From Colius striatus (lineage: Eukaryota > Chordata > Aves > Coliiformes > Coliidae): 64,000 nt of DNA. The DNA is taken from the NCBI RefSeq assembly GCF_028858725.1, contig NC_084768.1:1161853-1225852 (forward strand), given 5' to 3'. Position 1 is the stretch's first letter. Each line of letters opens with the position of its first letter. The notes beneath the pieces were generated by a model. It saw only the letters and a program-made list of their open reading frames with translations, searched no databases and was not told where the DNA came from. The position numbers and the translations under genes are program-made. Shown one piece after another: positions 10,299 through 20,187 of the stretch.

Positions 10299-13200
10299 GT
10301 TAGAGGGAGATTTTACTTTTGTCTTCACAACTTGATTGGGAATGAGCAGGGGATGTCTTCATCTGGGAACAAAAAGTGGAAGGAGAGCCAAAGGGGTTGC
10401 ATTAGAGGTATGGCAGCCACAAGGCTGTGGGGAGGAATGTCTGGCGCCACATGTAGCTGCAGAGGAGCAGGGGGGCTGGCGTCTTTGCACCCAGATGCTC
10501 CTCTGGGCATTGAGTCAAGGCTGCTTGTTTGAACAGAGAAGGAAGAGGACTGGAAGAGGAAAGATGATGTGTCTGGCGTGTACAAGTCCTCGGTGGCCTC
10601 CACACCCAAGAGCCCAGTGGCGAGGAGGCGGTCTGTCAGGTGTGGTGCTGCGTGTGTGTCCCTAGCTCCAGGCACAATGCCCCTGCGACAGGGCAGGCAG
10701 GGGCCCTGGGGTCCCCTTGCAGGCAGGGCTCCCTCCCAGGGGCAGGGTTCCCGGGGCCCCTCGGGCACAGATGGAACTGCTTCTCCTTGCGGCAGGTTTT
10801 CAAGAGACACGAGCAGCCAAGTGAAAGCAGAGCTGCACCCCAAAGCTGCTCCTGCAGGCAGCAGGCGCACGGTGCGGGGCAGGGGGGCTGGAGCCGACTG
10901 GCTGGGCTTGAAGGATGAGGATTGGTGTGAGTGGGAGCCGCTGCCTGCAGCGAAGGGCAGCCCTGCCGTGAGCCGCCCCAGCCCTGCCCCGGCCGCACGG
11001 CCTGGCCCCGCCAGCCACGTCCCGGCTGCAGAGGAGGCAGCGGCTAAAGCGGCCCCGCTGGAGGAGGAGGACTGGCTGATCGCTGCCTTGGCTCGCAAGA
11101 AAGCCCAAGCGCAGGCCAAGGCCCAGGAGAGGAATGCCGAGGCCTCGGAGGCCCCAGGGGAAAGGCTGCATCCCCGTCCTGCTGTCAGGTAAAGGCACAG
11201 TTGATGGCCACGCTGCTGCCGTTTGCTCCACGTGTAGCTGCTCCAGCAGCACCTCTCCCAAAGCCTCGTCTCAGATTGAGGCCCTTAGTTTTAAGCGCTA
11301 GTTTGTCTTGGGGTGGAGTATTAGCGCAGGGTTTTCTCCTACTTGATCCAGCCTGCAGCCCTCCAGGCTCACCTTGCTGTTGTGGCCAGAATCGCACCCA
11401 CTGTCCCAGGTCTTGCAGAGCTGTCCTGGATGAGCACAGCCTCACAGCACACGCTGTGTTCCTTGTTGCTGTCTGCATTCCCCTTCATTCCTCCTAGTTC
11501 CAGATACACCGCCTCCTCCTGCTGAGTTTACACCGGCACAGGTTGAGCCTTGTGCTGTTGGAATGGGGCTCAGAAGGGAAATGCAGAGAGCCATGTGTCA
11601 TGTGCAGGGCTGTGTTAGCTGGGGCTGCTGCTGTCTGGGGCGAGCGGGGATGAAACGAGTAGGAACAGCAGTGATGGAGGTTTTGAGACAGAGACTTTCA
11701 GCTGCAAGGCAGGAATTGGTGTTGGGGACAGGATCTTGCCTTCCCTGAGCTCTTCCACATCTGGTGTTTCTGCCTGCAGCCATCCAGCCGCCTCCACAGG
11801 AGCCCCACAGCAGGCAGCTGCCCTGCAGGACACAGCCAGTGCAGACAGCTCTGGGTAAGGCCTCTGTCAGCTCTCGGGCACCCTCCGTGGGACAGATGTC
11901 CTGCAGAAAGCAGCTGCGTGTGTGCAGTGGGGGAGTGGGGGGGGCTGGGAGCCAGCAGCGATCCCTTTGGGCCTGAGACCTCTGTAGCTAGGAGGGAGGG
12001 CAGCTCGGCAGGTGGGTTGGGTTCTTGTCTGTTGGAGCACTAGGAAAGCCAAGCTTTCAACTTCAATGGCAAGCAGAGCAATATCTGTGTGCCTCTCCCT
12101 GCTGTGCATCACTTGTGTCTCTGCCCCTGCAGGCAGCCGGTGCCCTGGCTCAGCACCACGAAAGGAGCCTCAACTCAGGCGTCGGAGGCTGAGAAGGAGG
12201 ATCCCTCCGGAGACACCAGCGCCCTGGGTGCGTTTCCTGGGATTGTGCAGCTTGGGCAGCAGGATGCAGAGAGGCTCCCCCTGCCCTGCAAAACAAGAAC
12301 AAATCAGGAGGCACAGCATTACTCTTGGCCATGGAGTTGCTGCCCAGGCTTTGAGCAGCCGGTGTGGGAGCAGGTTGCCACGCTGCAGGATCCCACCATC
12401 CCCCTTTTGTGGTGTGGTGGAGACACGGTGCTGGGGCACACTGAACTCTGCAGGGCTGCCTTTGGACTTTCAGAGCGCTGCAAAAGACTTGGTTTCTCTT
12501 GGTGGGCATGAGTTCATGCTGTCCTTTCTCTCTTCCCCCTTCCCTCTTCCTGCCCACGTGCTGGTCCCACTAGTGCTGTGTCTGGGCTGAAGCTGTGCAC
12601 CAGTTCAGAGCCTACTGAAAGCAACTCTTTTAGGATTCAGCCTCCTCCCTAGGTGATGGAGATGGAGGAGGAGCCATGCTTTGCCCTCAGCCTTTCTCTG
12701 CAGGGCAGAGTGCCAGCATTGTGGGGGTGCAGGAATGGACAGGCCTGCCTGACCCTCTGTCCCCATCACCACCCACCAGAGCAGAGCAGGACCCTTCTCA
12801 CTCTGCCCAGGAGAGCCAGACCTTTGTCCTTCTGGGAGGGGATGATTGCTGTTGCCATGTCTGAATGGCAGACTTGTTCCATTTTCAGCCTCTACAGCCT
12901 TATTGCCAGGAGAGCAGGAGGTGCAGGGCCCTGTCCCACTTGCTCAGGTAGGTCTGCTGGGCCTGTGGCCCTGTGAGATGCAGGATCAGGCTTGTGCTGA
13001 TGGCCCTCTGCTGCCAACTCCTTGTCATCCAGCTCTGTGCATCCATGGGAGCCTGGGTTCATGGAGGGAAAGTGTTGGGAGAGCTCTGGGATACCACAAG
13101 TAGTATTTATCAAACCAAAGCACGTGTGCTGTGGATGCTTTGTAAATCACAGCAATTGACACTGCTGCATTGCCTGAGCAGCATGTACAGACTTCTCCAG

Positions 13201-16200
13201 GCACATATACGTCATATTAACAGCAAGAGATTGCAGTTGATAGAGGAATTGGCTTCCTCAGCATGGTAGTGAGGATACTCGGAGATGGTTTCTAGAGCAC
13301 TGGAGGGCCATCAGAGCCTTTGGCAGAGAGGGCAGCTCTTGCTTTGTCTTTGAAGCCCCTTTTTCACATCTCCCTGGGCCTCCTTGCCCTGCCTTCATGG
13401 CAGGACAGCTGCTGTCTCCCCGAGAGCTGCCGGCCTTCTCCTTGAATCTACCCCCACAGCAAGAGGAGCCCAACATCATTTTGTCTGGGATAGGGGCTGC
13501 TGAGCATCAGAAGGGAGCCAGGCCAGCAACAGGGTTGGGCTGGGGAAGGGTAGAGGAAGGGCCTCAGTAAGCTGGGTATGAATTACCACTCCCAGGCTAG
13601 GAAGAATGTTCCCTCAGGACTTGAGCTGCCTGACAGCAGCCCTGTGTCTCTGCAGGTTCCCACGCCCAGGACACGTCTCCAGGCTGCCCCACAGCTGCAG
13701 GTGAGACACACGCCTTCCTGTGTGGGCTGATGGCCACCCCACAAAGCCACGGATCCTGAAGGGCCTTGATCTTCCCTCTCCATCCCCACAGGCAGAGTCC
13801 TCAGGCCTGGGCTTGCTGCATGAGAGGAGGCCGGGGCATGGCACTGCCCAGCTCTATGAGGATGCATCAGGCTGCCGGGCAGCTCTGGTCAGCGCCCAGG
13901 CCCGTGTGGCAGAGCTGGAGAGCCAGGTGAGCCCCGTCACCTGCTGGAAGGGGGCCACGGGTGACACAGCGGGAGGAGAAGGGCTCATGTCCACTCCAAT
14001 GGCATCAGAGTGACAGGGGAGAGAGGAGAAACCTCTCTGTCCAGAAGTAGCCATGGCCACTGAGTGAGTGCTGCTGTGGGAGCTGTGTCCCTGGAGCAGC
14101 ACAAGGACCTTCTCCCCGGGTGCCCGGCAGGTCCAGATGCTGGAGGTGGAGCGGACGCAGCAGAGGCTGTTGCTGGAGAGTCTCCAGCAGCAGCACCAGA
14201 AGAACCTGGATCTTCTCGAGAGCCCCTACAGGTACCAGGCTCTTGCCTGTGCTCCCCTCCTCTGTCAGATCCTTGCCTGCAGCCATCTCCTCTGAGGTAG
14301 GGAGGGCTGGGCTGCTTCCCCAGTCCATCCTTGGGGTGGACAGGAAACAGAGGCACGTCGGGGTGGACCTGGTGGGGACAGAGAGCAGCCCCACAGGTGA
14401 ACAACCAAGGTTGGAGTCCACTCTGACCAACACTGTCTGGTGGGTGGTGAGGAGGAGGAACAGGTTTGGAGGAACTCTTTGCCAGCATGTCCCCAGCCAG
14501 TGCAATGCACTGAGCAGCAACAGGAGGGTTTGAGGCTCTGACTGTGGAGAGGCCGAATGTTTCCCATGTGCACAGCAACACTGAATCCCCACGTGCACTT
14601 TGGGTGGAGAGCTCCAGGTATTGCCATGAGAGCAACACTTCTCCCTTGGTGTGACCTCTACGAGCAGGCGGCAAATGAAGGTGTTGGAGGAGAGCCACAG
14701 GCGGCAGGAGGAGAGGCTGCGGCAGGAGCTGGAGCAGCTGAGGGCTCAGCTGCTGTCGCAGAGCCAGGACGCGGAGCAGGCGCAGGCAGAGCTGCGGGCA
14801 CAGCACCAGCAGCAGCTGGCAGCACTGGAGCAGCAGCACACGCTGGAGGTGAAGCGGCTGCAAGAGCTGCAGAGGTGAGAGCAGCACGCACGTGGGGTTA
14901 GTAGCCCTGCTCTTGGCAAAGGAACCAGGGAACAGCCTGGGGCTGCGGTGAAAGGAGGCTCGAGAGGCACTGGGCTGTGGGTGGCTCAGTGGCTTTTGGA
15001 ATGGGGATTTGCTTTGTAGGTTGGCACAGGGAGATGTGGCTGGAGGTACCATTTCAGAGTGAATGTTTTACCTTTTTACTCAGTCCAGTGAGCCACTGGT
15101 GTCGCATGTAGTTTGGGTCAATGAGAAGCCAGGTTTTGGTGGAGAAACCCTTAAGCCCTGCATGTGGTCTGTGCCAAATGTGGATGCCTGTCAGGGGCGT
15201 GCCCTGTGACAGCCCACCACGCCAGCTCAGCTCCTGGCACCACTCAGCTCCATGACCAGGCCTCTTGCACAGTGCCTGTCACGGGGAGCACGGCTTTGAG
15301 ACAGCCCGTGGTGGGCTCCTCACCCGTGTCCCGCAGGACGTCCATCCAGGAGCTGCGCCAGGACTACGACGAGCAGCTGCGGCGGCTGCAGCGGCTGAAG
15401 GATCAGGAGGTGGATGCGGTGACCAGCGCCACGTCACACACCAGGTACCAGCCCCCTGGCCGTGGTGTTCCCCGCGGAACCAGCCTCAGGCTGTGGCAAC
15501 AGAGCCCATCCCCTCTTCCCCCTGCTGCCTCTCGCAGGGCTGCTGAGCACTTTGCTCTCTGTCAGTACTCTCCTAAGCAGCAGCTCTGTCTTCCCACCAC
15601 TCTGCTGTGACCCACAGAGGGGCAGGGCAGGACTGCCTGGCCTTTGGCCCACCACATCTCCCCCTCCATCGCAGTGAGGTGAAGCGTGTGCCACAGGGTT
15701 GACTTTCTCCTCGCTCTCCTCCGCAGGTCTCTGAACGGCGTCATCGAGCGGATGGAGAAGTTCTCCAGTGATCTGCACGAGCTCTGGCACAAGGTGGAGG
15801 CCAAGCACCACAGCACCTCCCAGGAGCTGGCCACGTGGGCACAGCAGCTCAGGGGTACGTTTGTCAGCCATCTGTCAGTGCTGGAATGGCTCTGGAGGCA
15901 CCCAGGAAATGGGGAGAAGGTGCCCTGAGTCAGGCAGGGACAGGGAGCCGAGGCTGGCAAAGCCTGGCCTGCCTCGGCCACTGAACACCTCGGGGTGTCT
16001 GCGTTACGAAGTGGGGTCCTGGGGGTGTGCAGAAGGGGAGCAGCACAAATGCATGCAGGTCTTCCGCTGTGAGTATGGTATGGGCAGAGAGGGCTTCCCA
16101 CCTCGTGCTGCTCATGGCTCGGCTGCTCCCTCTGCACAGTGCTCCAAGACAGGATGTTGCAGCAGCAGAAGGACATGGAGGAGGAACAGAGACGACACCA

Positions 16201-19200
16201 GGACGTGATTGCTAAAGTGGAGGCCAGGCTGAGCGAGCAGTCTCAGCAGCTGGAGCAGGTGAGCCCAGGCTGTCTCTTTTGCCCGAGTCAGCCCTCCTGT
16301 CTGGGTTTGGGATAGGTATATGTTGTCCCAGGAGCCTGGAACAGCCCCTGTCTCTCCTCCCTGTCCAAACCCAGGAGCGCTGCAGGGCGCTGGCGGAGCA
16401 GTGCCAAGTGGGATCTCTGCAGCGCTCGCTGGAGGAGCGGCAGCAAGTCCTGAGCCAGCAGCTCTCCAAGGAGCGAGCAGAGCTGGAGAGGGCCAAGGTG
16501 AGGTGGGACAGACAGCTCCAGGTGCTGTTCACGTGTGCCCTGAGTGTGAGCGGGGCTGCAGTGCGCTGTGTGGTGGAGGAAGGAGCCGGGTTCTGGGCTG
16601 CAGCACTTTGCTCCCTCAATCCCACCCCCAGGCGCAGTGACTCACAATCAGAGCGGTCCCCTGGCAGCTGGAAGCTTGGGGCTGAGCTCTCCAAGCAGGG
16701 CTCACCCCAAGCACTGGGGGCTTGAACCAGCTTCTGGGTGTTGCCTAATGTTTGGTGGCAGAGATGGGCTGAAGGAGAAAAATCCATCAGCAAAGGGGAC
16801 TCAGTGCTTTGCCTCTCCCTCTCTTGTGACATTCTGCAGAGCACTTTTCTGGCGGAGCAGCAGTTGGTGGTGCAGAAGTGCTCAGAGGAGTACCAGAAGC
16901 TGGTGACTGAGTGGGCTGAACTTCGTGCCCAGCAGCAGCAGAGCAGGGTGAGGATGGAACTGGACACGGGCACATGGGCTCCCAGGGAGAGGGCACCGTC
17001 AGCAGCCTGGCCAAAGTACTGCAGCGCAGCCCCTTCCCATGCCCACGGGGCAGGCTCTACGCTCCTTCAGGTGTTTCAGACAGAGATGTCCCTTGGGGTG
17101 GTGAGAATCAGGCTGCCCCAGGAGCAGCCTCCACCAGCCTGCTTTAGATGCTGACAGAAGCGTGGGTTCCTCTGTCTCTCCCCTCTGCCTGTGAGGAGTT
17201 GGGGCAGCCAGACCAGGCACAGCCACCTCCGTCATGAGAGGAAACCCCCACGGTGGGTGTAAGCAAAGCCTCCCCCTGCCACGAAGTTTTCCGCCCTTGG
17301 CCTAAAAACCAGACTCAAAGTCTGAAAACCAGGCTGGAAGCCTGAAACCAGGCTCGAAGCCTGAAAAATGAACCAGACTCGAAGTCTGAAACCAGGCTCG
17401 AAGCCTGAAAAACCAGCTCCAAGCCTACTTCATGTGGCGATCAACCCAGGGTCCGATTCTCAGCTGGGTGGGAAGAAATCAGTCCTACTCAATGTGAGTG
17501 ACAGCAGAAATCTTCACTTTATTGAGAGCAGGCTCTAACTTATATACATACACAGCAGCTTCAAAGCTAGCTCAGCAACAGCAGCTAATAGATTACATTC
17601 TCATGTTCATCCTACTTGCAGTTTCTGCCATAAGCAAGCTCCCTCACATTTTCCCATCTTGTTTTTCCCCCGTAGTTGTTTTCCACCTTGAGCTGTTAGC
17701 TCGTTAGCTGAAAACAGCCTGACCTTGAGGGAGCAGAAAGCGGCCTGCTGTCTGCGCTGACTACGTGACAGCAACTGTTTTAACCATGGCTCTGACTCTG
17801 GTCTTGATTGTGCATTAAATTCATATAACTAGAACTCAGATTGCCTTGCCCCATCAGGTCTAACATGATACCCCGGGATCCATGTCCATTCTCCCTTAAC
17901 CATTCCTCCACATCCCCCTGCCATGGGGACGTGGCCAGAGCCAGCTCTGCTCCCTCCTAGGGCTGTGCAGAGGGGATCTGTGGCATAGACAAGGTGGCAG
18001 AGCTGCCACAGTGGAAAAGAAGCATTCAGCCTGAGTATTTCCACTGCTGACAAATTGTTTTGCTTTGAGCATGTTTGAGGGTGTGCAACGTGGTTGAGGG
18101 GCTCTGTCCTTCCCAGGGAAGGGAGTGTGTGTGTGTACAATCCCAGCTCTGCCAGCCCTGGGCCCCAAGGGGTGATGGATGAGGGCACTGCTTAAGTACC
18201 TGGAGGTGTTGCTCTGCACCCCACACTGGCACACACGAGAAGCTCAACGGGGGCAGATCTCTCCCATCACTTGGGAAAGACTCACAACAGTGAACAGGAC
18301 AGGGCAGGTAGTGCATTGGTTTCCCCCGTACCCATCCCAGGAGCTGGCAGAGCTGAAAGCCAAGGAGGAGCAGCTGGAGAAGGCCAGAGAGCTGCAGGAT
18401 AAGGCCTGGCAGAAGCTGAGGCTGGAGAAGGAGAGGGTGAAGGTGGCTGCGCAGCGCGTCCGGCAGCAGGAGGAGAAGGTGCAGAGCAGGGCCAAGGTGA
18501 GCACAGCATCTGCCTGAGTCTGGCAGCAGAGCTGGGAGGGGTCACAGCCCTCCCCAAGCCAGGAGGAGTCCTAGTGCTGTCCTGGAAGGGGAATGAGGGG
18601 ATGCAGAAAGGAGCCCTGCCCCATAGCAGCAAGGGACCCTGTCCCCAGCCTCCCCAGCCTCTCTACCTTGCAGCTCTCATCCCAGAAGGACAAGAGGGGG
18701 CAGCAAGTGCTGCAGAAGGCTTGCAGGGGGGAGTGTGAGCACCCAAGGAGGCTGCAGGCCATGCAGCAGCGCTTGAAGCAGCTGAGGCAGCAGGAACAGC
18801 ACCTGCAGGAGGTACACCCCCTCGCCTTTCCTTCTTGGCCTGAAGCCACCGTGTTGAGGGCCTCAACCTTTGCCAACAGCTTCTCTCTCTCTTTCTCCTG
18901 GGGATGGGGCAGGAGTGGCTGAGCACGGCTCTGAAGAGGAGACAGCTAGAAGAGCAATGTGAGGAGCTGCCCAACAACTCCATGATGCTGCTGACTGCAG
19001 ACCAGGACCTCGGTGCCCCTGTGAACGGCCTCTCCAGCACACTGTGTAAGGCTTTCTGCCTGTTGCCAATGGGAAGGGACATGCTGGGGGGGGAGCTGCA
19101 CTTGTATTCCACTTTTCAGGAGGCTTGGCATGTTGCTGAGGGCTGAGTTAGTTCCCCTGATGATAAACCTCAGCTGTGAGTTGGCCCCTTGTCCTCTGAA

Positions 19201-20187
19201 GGCAGGGCAGTGCCAGGAGGGTGTAGAGGGGGCAGAAGGGGAGAGGCAGCTGGATTAAAGCCCGTTTGCAGTGGGTGGTTGGGGAGGACCTTGCTGTGGG
19301 GACATGCAGGCAGCTGGAAAAGGAATGCTGTTGTCTCTGTCTGCAGTTCCCCTGACGACAGCGGCACCACAGAGCTGGGGTCTTGTTGCAGAGCCTCCAG
19401 CTCCTGTCAGGGTGCTCCCTCAGCACAGCCCTGGGGCTGGCAGGGACACCCTGGCCACAGCCAGCGGCACCGAGCTCATTGACGCCACGCTGCTGCTGCT
19501 GAAGTTCAGGGCCCAGCAGGTGAGGGGGAGGAGGCTGGGGCTGGAGAAGGGGCTTGGAACCGGCTGGATGGGAACAGGGCTGGCTAAAGCGCGCTTTGAG
19601 GCCGGCAGCCACAGCATGGGGTGTCTCCTCAGACCATTACTGAGCTGTTGGGCTGGGTGGGCTTCCAGAAGAGGACCTAGAGGACCTGTCACACCTAGAA
19701 GAGTGATGCCAGAAGCAAGGAGGGGTGAACCTTCACAGCTTGTCTCAGGTTCATTAATAACATGCAGGACCTGATGGTTCATCCCTCTCCTCACACCATC
19801 CCTGACTGGGAGAAGCCATCTCTGCTGGACTCTGGCTTTGTGATGTGCCAGTCCCCTCCCTTCAGCCCCCTGCTTCCCTGCTGGGGCTTTCTCCAGGCTG
19901 GGCTGCTCTTTCAGGCTGCTTCTGTAGGATTCGGGGTACTTTCCTCACCCAGTGACACCCTGGACTGTGACTCTGTTTGTGTTGCACTCTGATAATCTGT
20001 CCCATCATCCCTTTCTTCTCAGGACCATGGTTTCTTAGAGAATGAGGAGTTCTACCTGGAGAGTCTGACAAAATCATCCTATCACACATCAGCTCGGTCA
20101 CGAGGATGGTGGTCAGCACATCTCACACCAGCAAAACTGCAGCCACGTCTCCACCAATTGGTGACAAAGAAACCCAAGCTTTCTTAG
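9416..20187 (+). CDS. FBF1: Fas-binding factor 1 (centriolar distal-appendage protein), near-complete gene
   Basis: FBF1 is a distal-appendage/transition-fibre protein needed for membrane docking of the mother centriole and ciliary gating. Recognised exons are 9416-9465, 9963-10013, 10151-10298, 10537-10639, 10796-11188, 11780-11854, 12133-12227, 12704 to about 12855, 12889-12947, 13656-13700, 13792-13926, 14131-14231, 14668-14874, 15337-15444, 15727-15854, 16140-16258, 16375-16497, 16840-16947, a possible 16986-17015, 18341-18496, 18674-18811, 18913-19045, 19347-19519 and 20023-20187. All junctions are phase-compatible except the unresolved donor of the 12704 exon. They add up to about 1,000 codons, a little shorter than the mammalian protein. 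The order is an N-terminal GDDFF motif, GADWLGLKDEDW and EEDWL motifs, then a long coiled coil. The start codon is not placed. The C-terminus is altered by a retroviral fragment. Confidence 0.93.
10796..11188 (+). CDS. FBF1: FBF1 exon with GADWLGL and EEDWL motifs (in-place copy)
   Basis: This 393-nt, phase 2-2 symmetric exon encodes 131 residues including GAGADWLGLKDEDW and EEEDWLIAALARKKAQ. These are the two short Trp-centred motifs conserved in FBF1. It joins correctly to the upstream ARRRSVR exon (10639) and the downstream exon at 11780. A nearly identical copy lies at 8597-8989. Between the motifs the sequence is Ala/Pro-rich and GC-rich, typical of a disordered linker. The surrounding 641 bp (10678-11318) is the downstream copy of the direct duplication. 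Confidence 0.92.
13656..16947 (+). CDS. FBF1: FBF1 central coiled-coil exons
   Basis: Nine consecutive exons encode an uninterrupted heptad-rich coiled coil, the part of FBF1 that mediates association with centriolar and keratin partners. Landmarks in order are ARVAELESQ (13792 exon), LLLESLQQQHQKNLDLLES (14131), LEESHRRQEERLRQEL (14668), LRQDYDEQLRRLQRLKDQEV plus TSATSHTR (15337), ERMEKFSSDLHELW (15727), KDMEEEQRRHQDVIAK (16140), LQRSLEERQQVLSQQLS (16375) and CSEEYQKLVTEWAEL (16840). The mammalian protein shows the same landmarks in the same order, and every junction keeps phase. No stop or indel was seen. Intron lengths are 70 to about 460 bp, typical of a bird microchromosome. Confidence 0.93.
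16986..17015 (+). CDS. FBF1: Possible 30-nt FBF1 microexon, shortened remnant
   Basis: After a CCCAG acceptor, ten codons read GEGTVSSLAK and stop at a weak donor (AAA|GTACTG). They join in phase to the exon at 18341 to give SLAKELAELKAKEEQ, which follows the mammalian order. The mammalian exon is longer at its 5' side. Here the matching upstream part survives only in another frame (around MELDTG), so the exon has been shortened or is decaying. The LTR insertion begins about 220 bp downstream. Confidence 0.5.
17235..17912 (-). mobile_element. Solo LTR of an endogenous retrovirus, antisense to FBF1
   Basis: Read on the minus strand, the block begins TGTGGAGG and ends CCTCTCA. It has a TATA-like TATATAAG near 17536-17545 and a polyadenylation signal AATAAAG (17517-17523 on +) just downstream, the order expected of U3-R-U5. 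No internal retroviral genes adjoin it, so it looks like a solo LTR left by recombination. I see no clear target-site duplication, so both ends are approximate. It sits in an FBF1 intron between 17015 and 18341. The U5-side end carries the hairpin array listed separately. Confidence 0.7.
17309..17425 (-). repeat. Tandem hairpin array inside the LTR
   Basis: Five short units of 19-25 bp (plus a sixth, degenerate one) each form a 6-bp stem around a 3-base loop. Stems lie at 17310-15/17319-24, 17330-35/17339-44, 17349-54/17358-63, 17374-79/17383-88 and 17393-98/17402-07. Units 1 and 4 use CAGACT/AGTCTG. Units 2, 3 and 5 use CAGGCT/AGCCTG. The two stem types differ at one position on each arm, and the differences compensate so pairing is kept. 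Loops are CAA, GGA or CGA. Confidence 0.85.
18341..19519 (+). CDS. FBF1: FBF1 C-terminal coiled-coil exons
   Basis: Four exons follow the LTR-bearing intron. The exon 18341-18496 reads ELAELKAKEEQLEKARELQ and continues to LEKERVKVAAQRVRQQEE. The exon 18674-18811 reads RLQAMQQRLKQLRQQEQHL. The exon 18913-19045 reads EWLSTALKRRQLEEQCEELP. The exon 19347-19519 ends with GTELIDATLLLLKFRAQQ. The order and the Leu/Gln/Arg-rich heptads match the end of mammalian FBF1. Phases run 0-0, 0-0, 0-1 and 1-0. The antisense LTR in the preceding intron did not disturb the flanking exon. Confidence 0.92.
20023..20187 (+). CDS. FBF1: FBF1 terminal exon with retrovirus-derived C-terminal tail
   Basis: Acceptor TTCTTCTCAG precedes 55 in-frame codons ending in TAG (20185-20187). 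The first part, DHGFLENEEFYLESLTKSSY, is the conserved FBF1 C-terminus (FLENE-F-LE-L-K). In the mammalian protein the chain ends about here. In this copy it continues for roughly 30 more residues, and the last of them lie in DNA that belongs, in another reading, to the retroviral pol fragment that starts around 20110-20130. The normal stop has apparently been replaced by one inside the insertion, and any native 3' UTR is displaced. Confidence 0.85.
   Translation, partial: DHGFLENEEFYLESLTKSSYHTSARSRGWWSAHLTPAKLQPRLHQLVTKKPKLS

Noticed and set aside
17309-17425. CRISPR-like spaced repeats
   Set aside because: Units are tandem without unique spacers and lie in a vertebrate LTR; they are hairpin repeats, not a CRISPR array.
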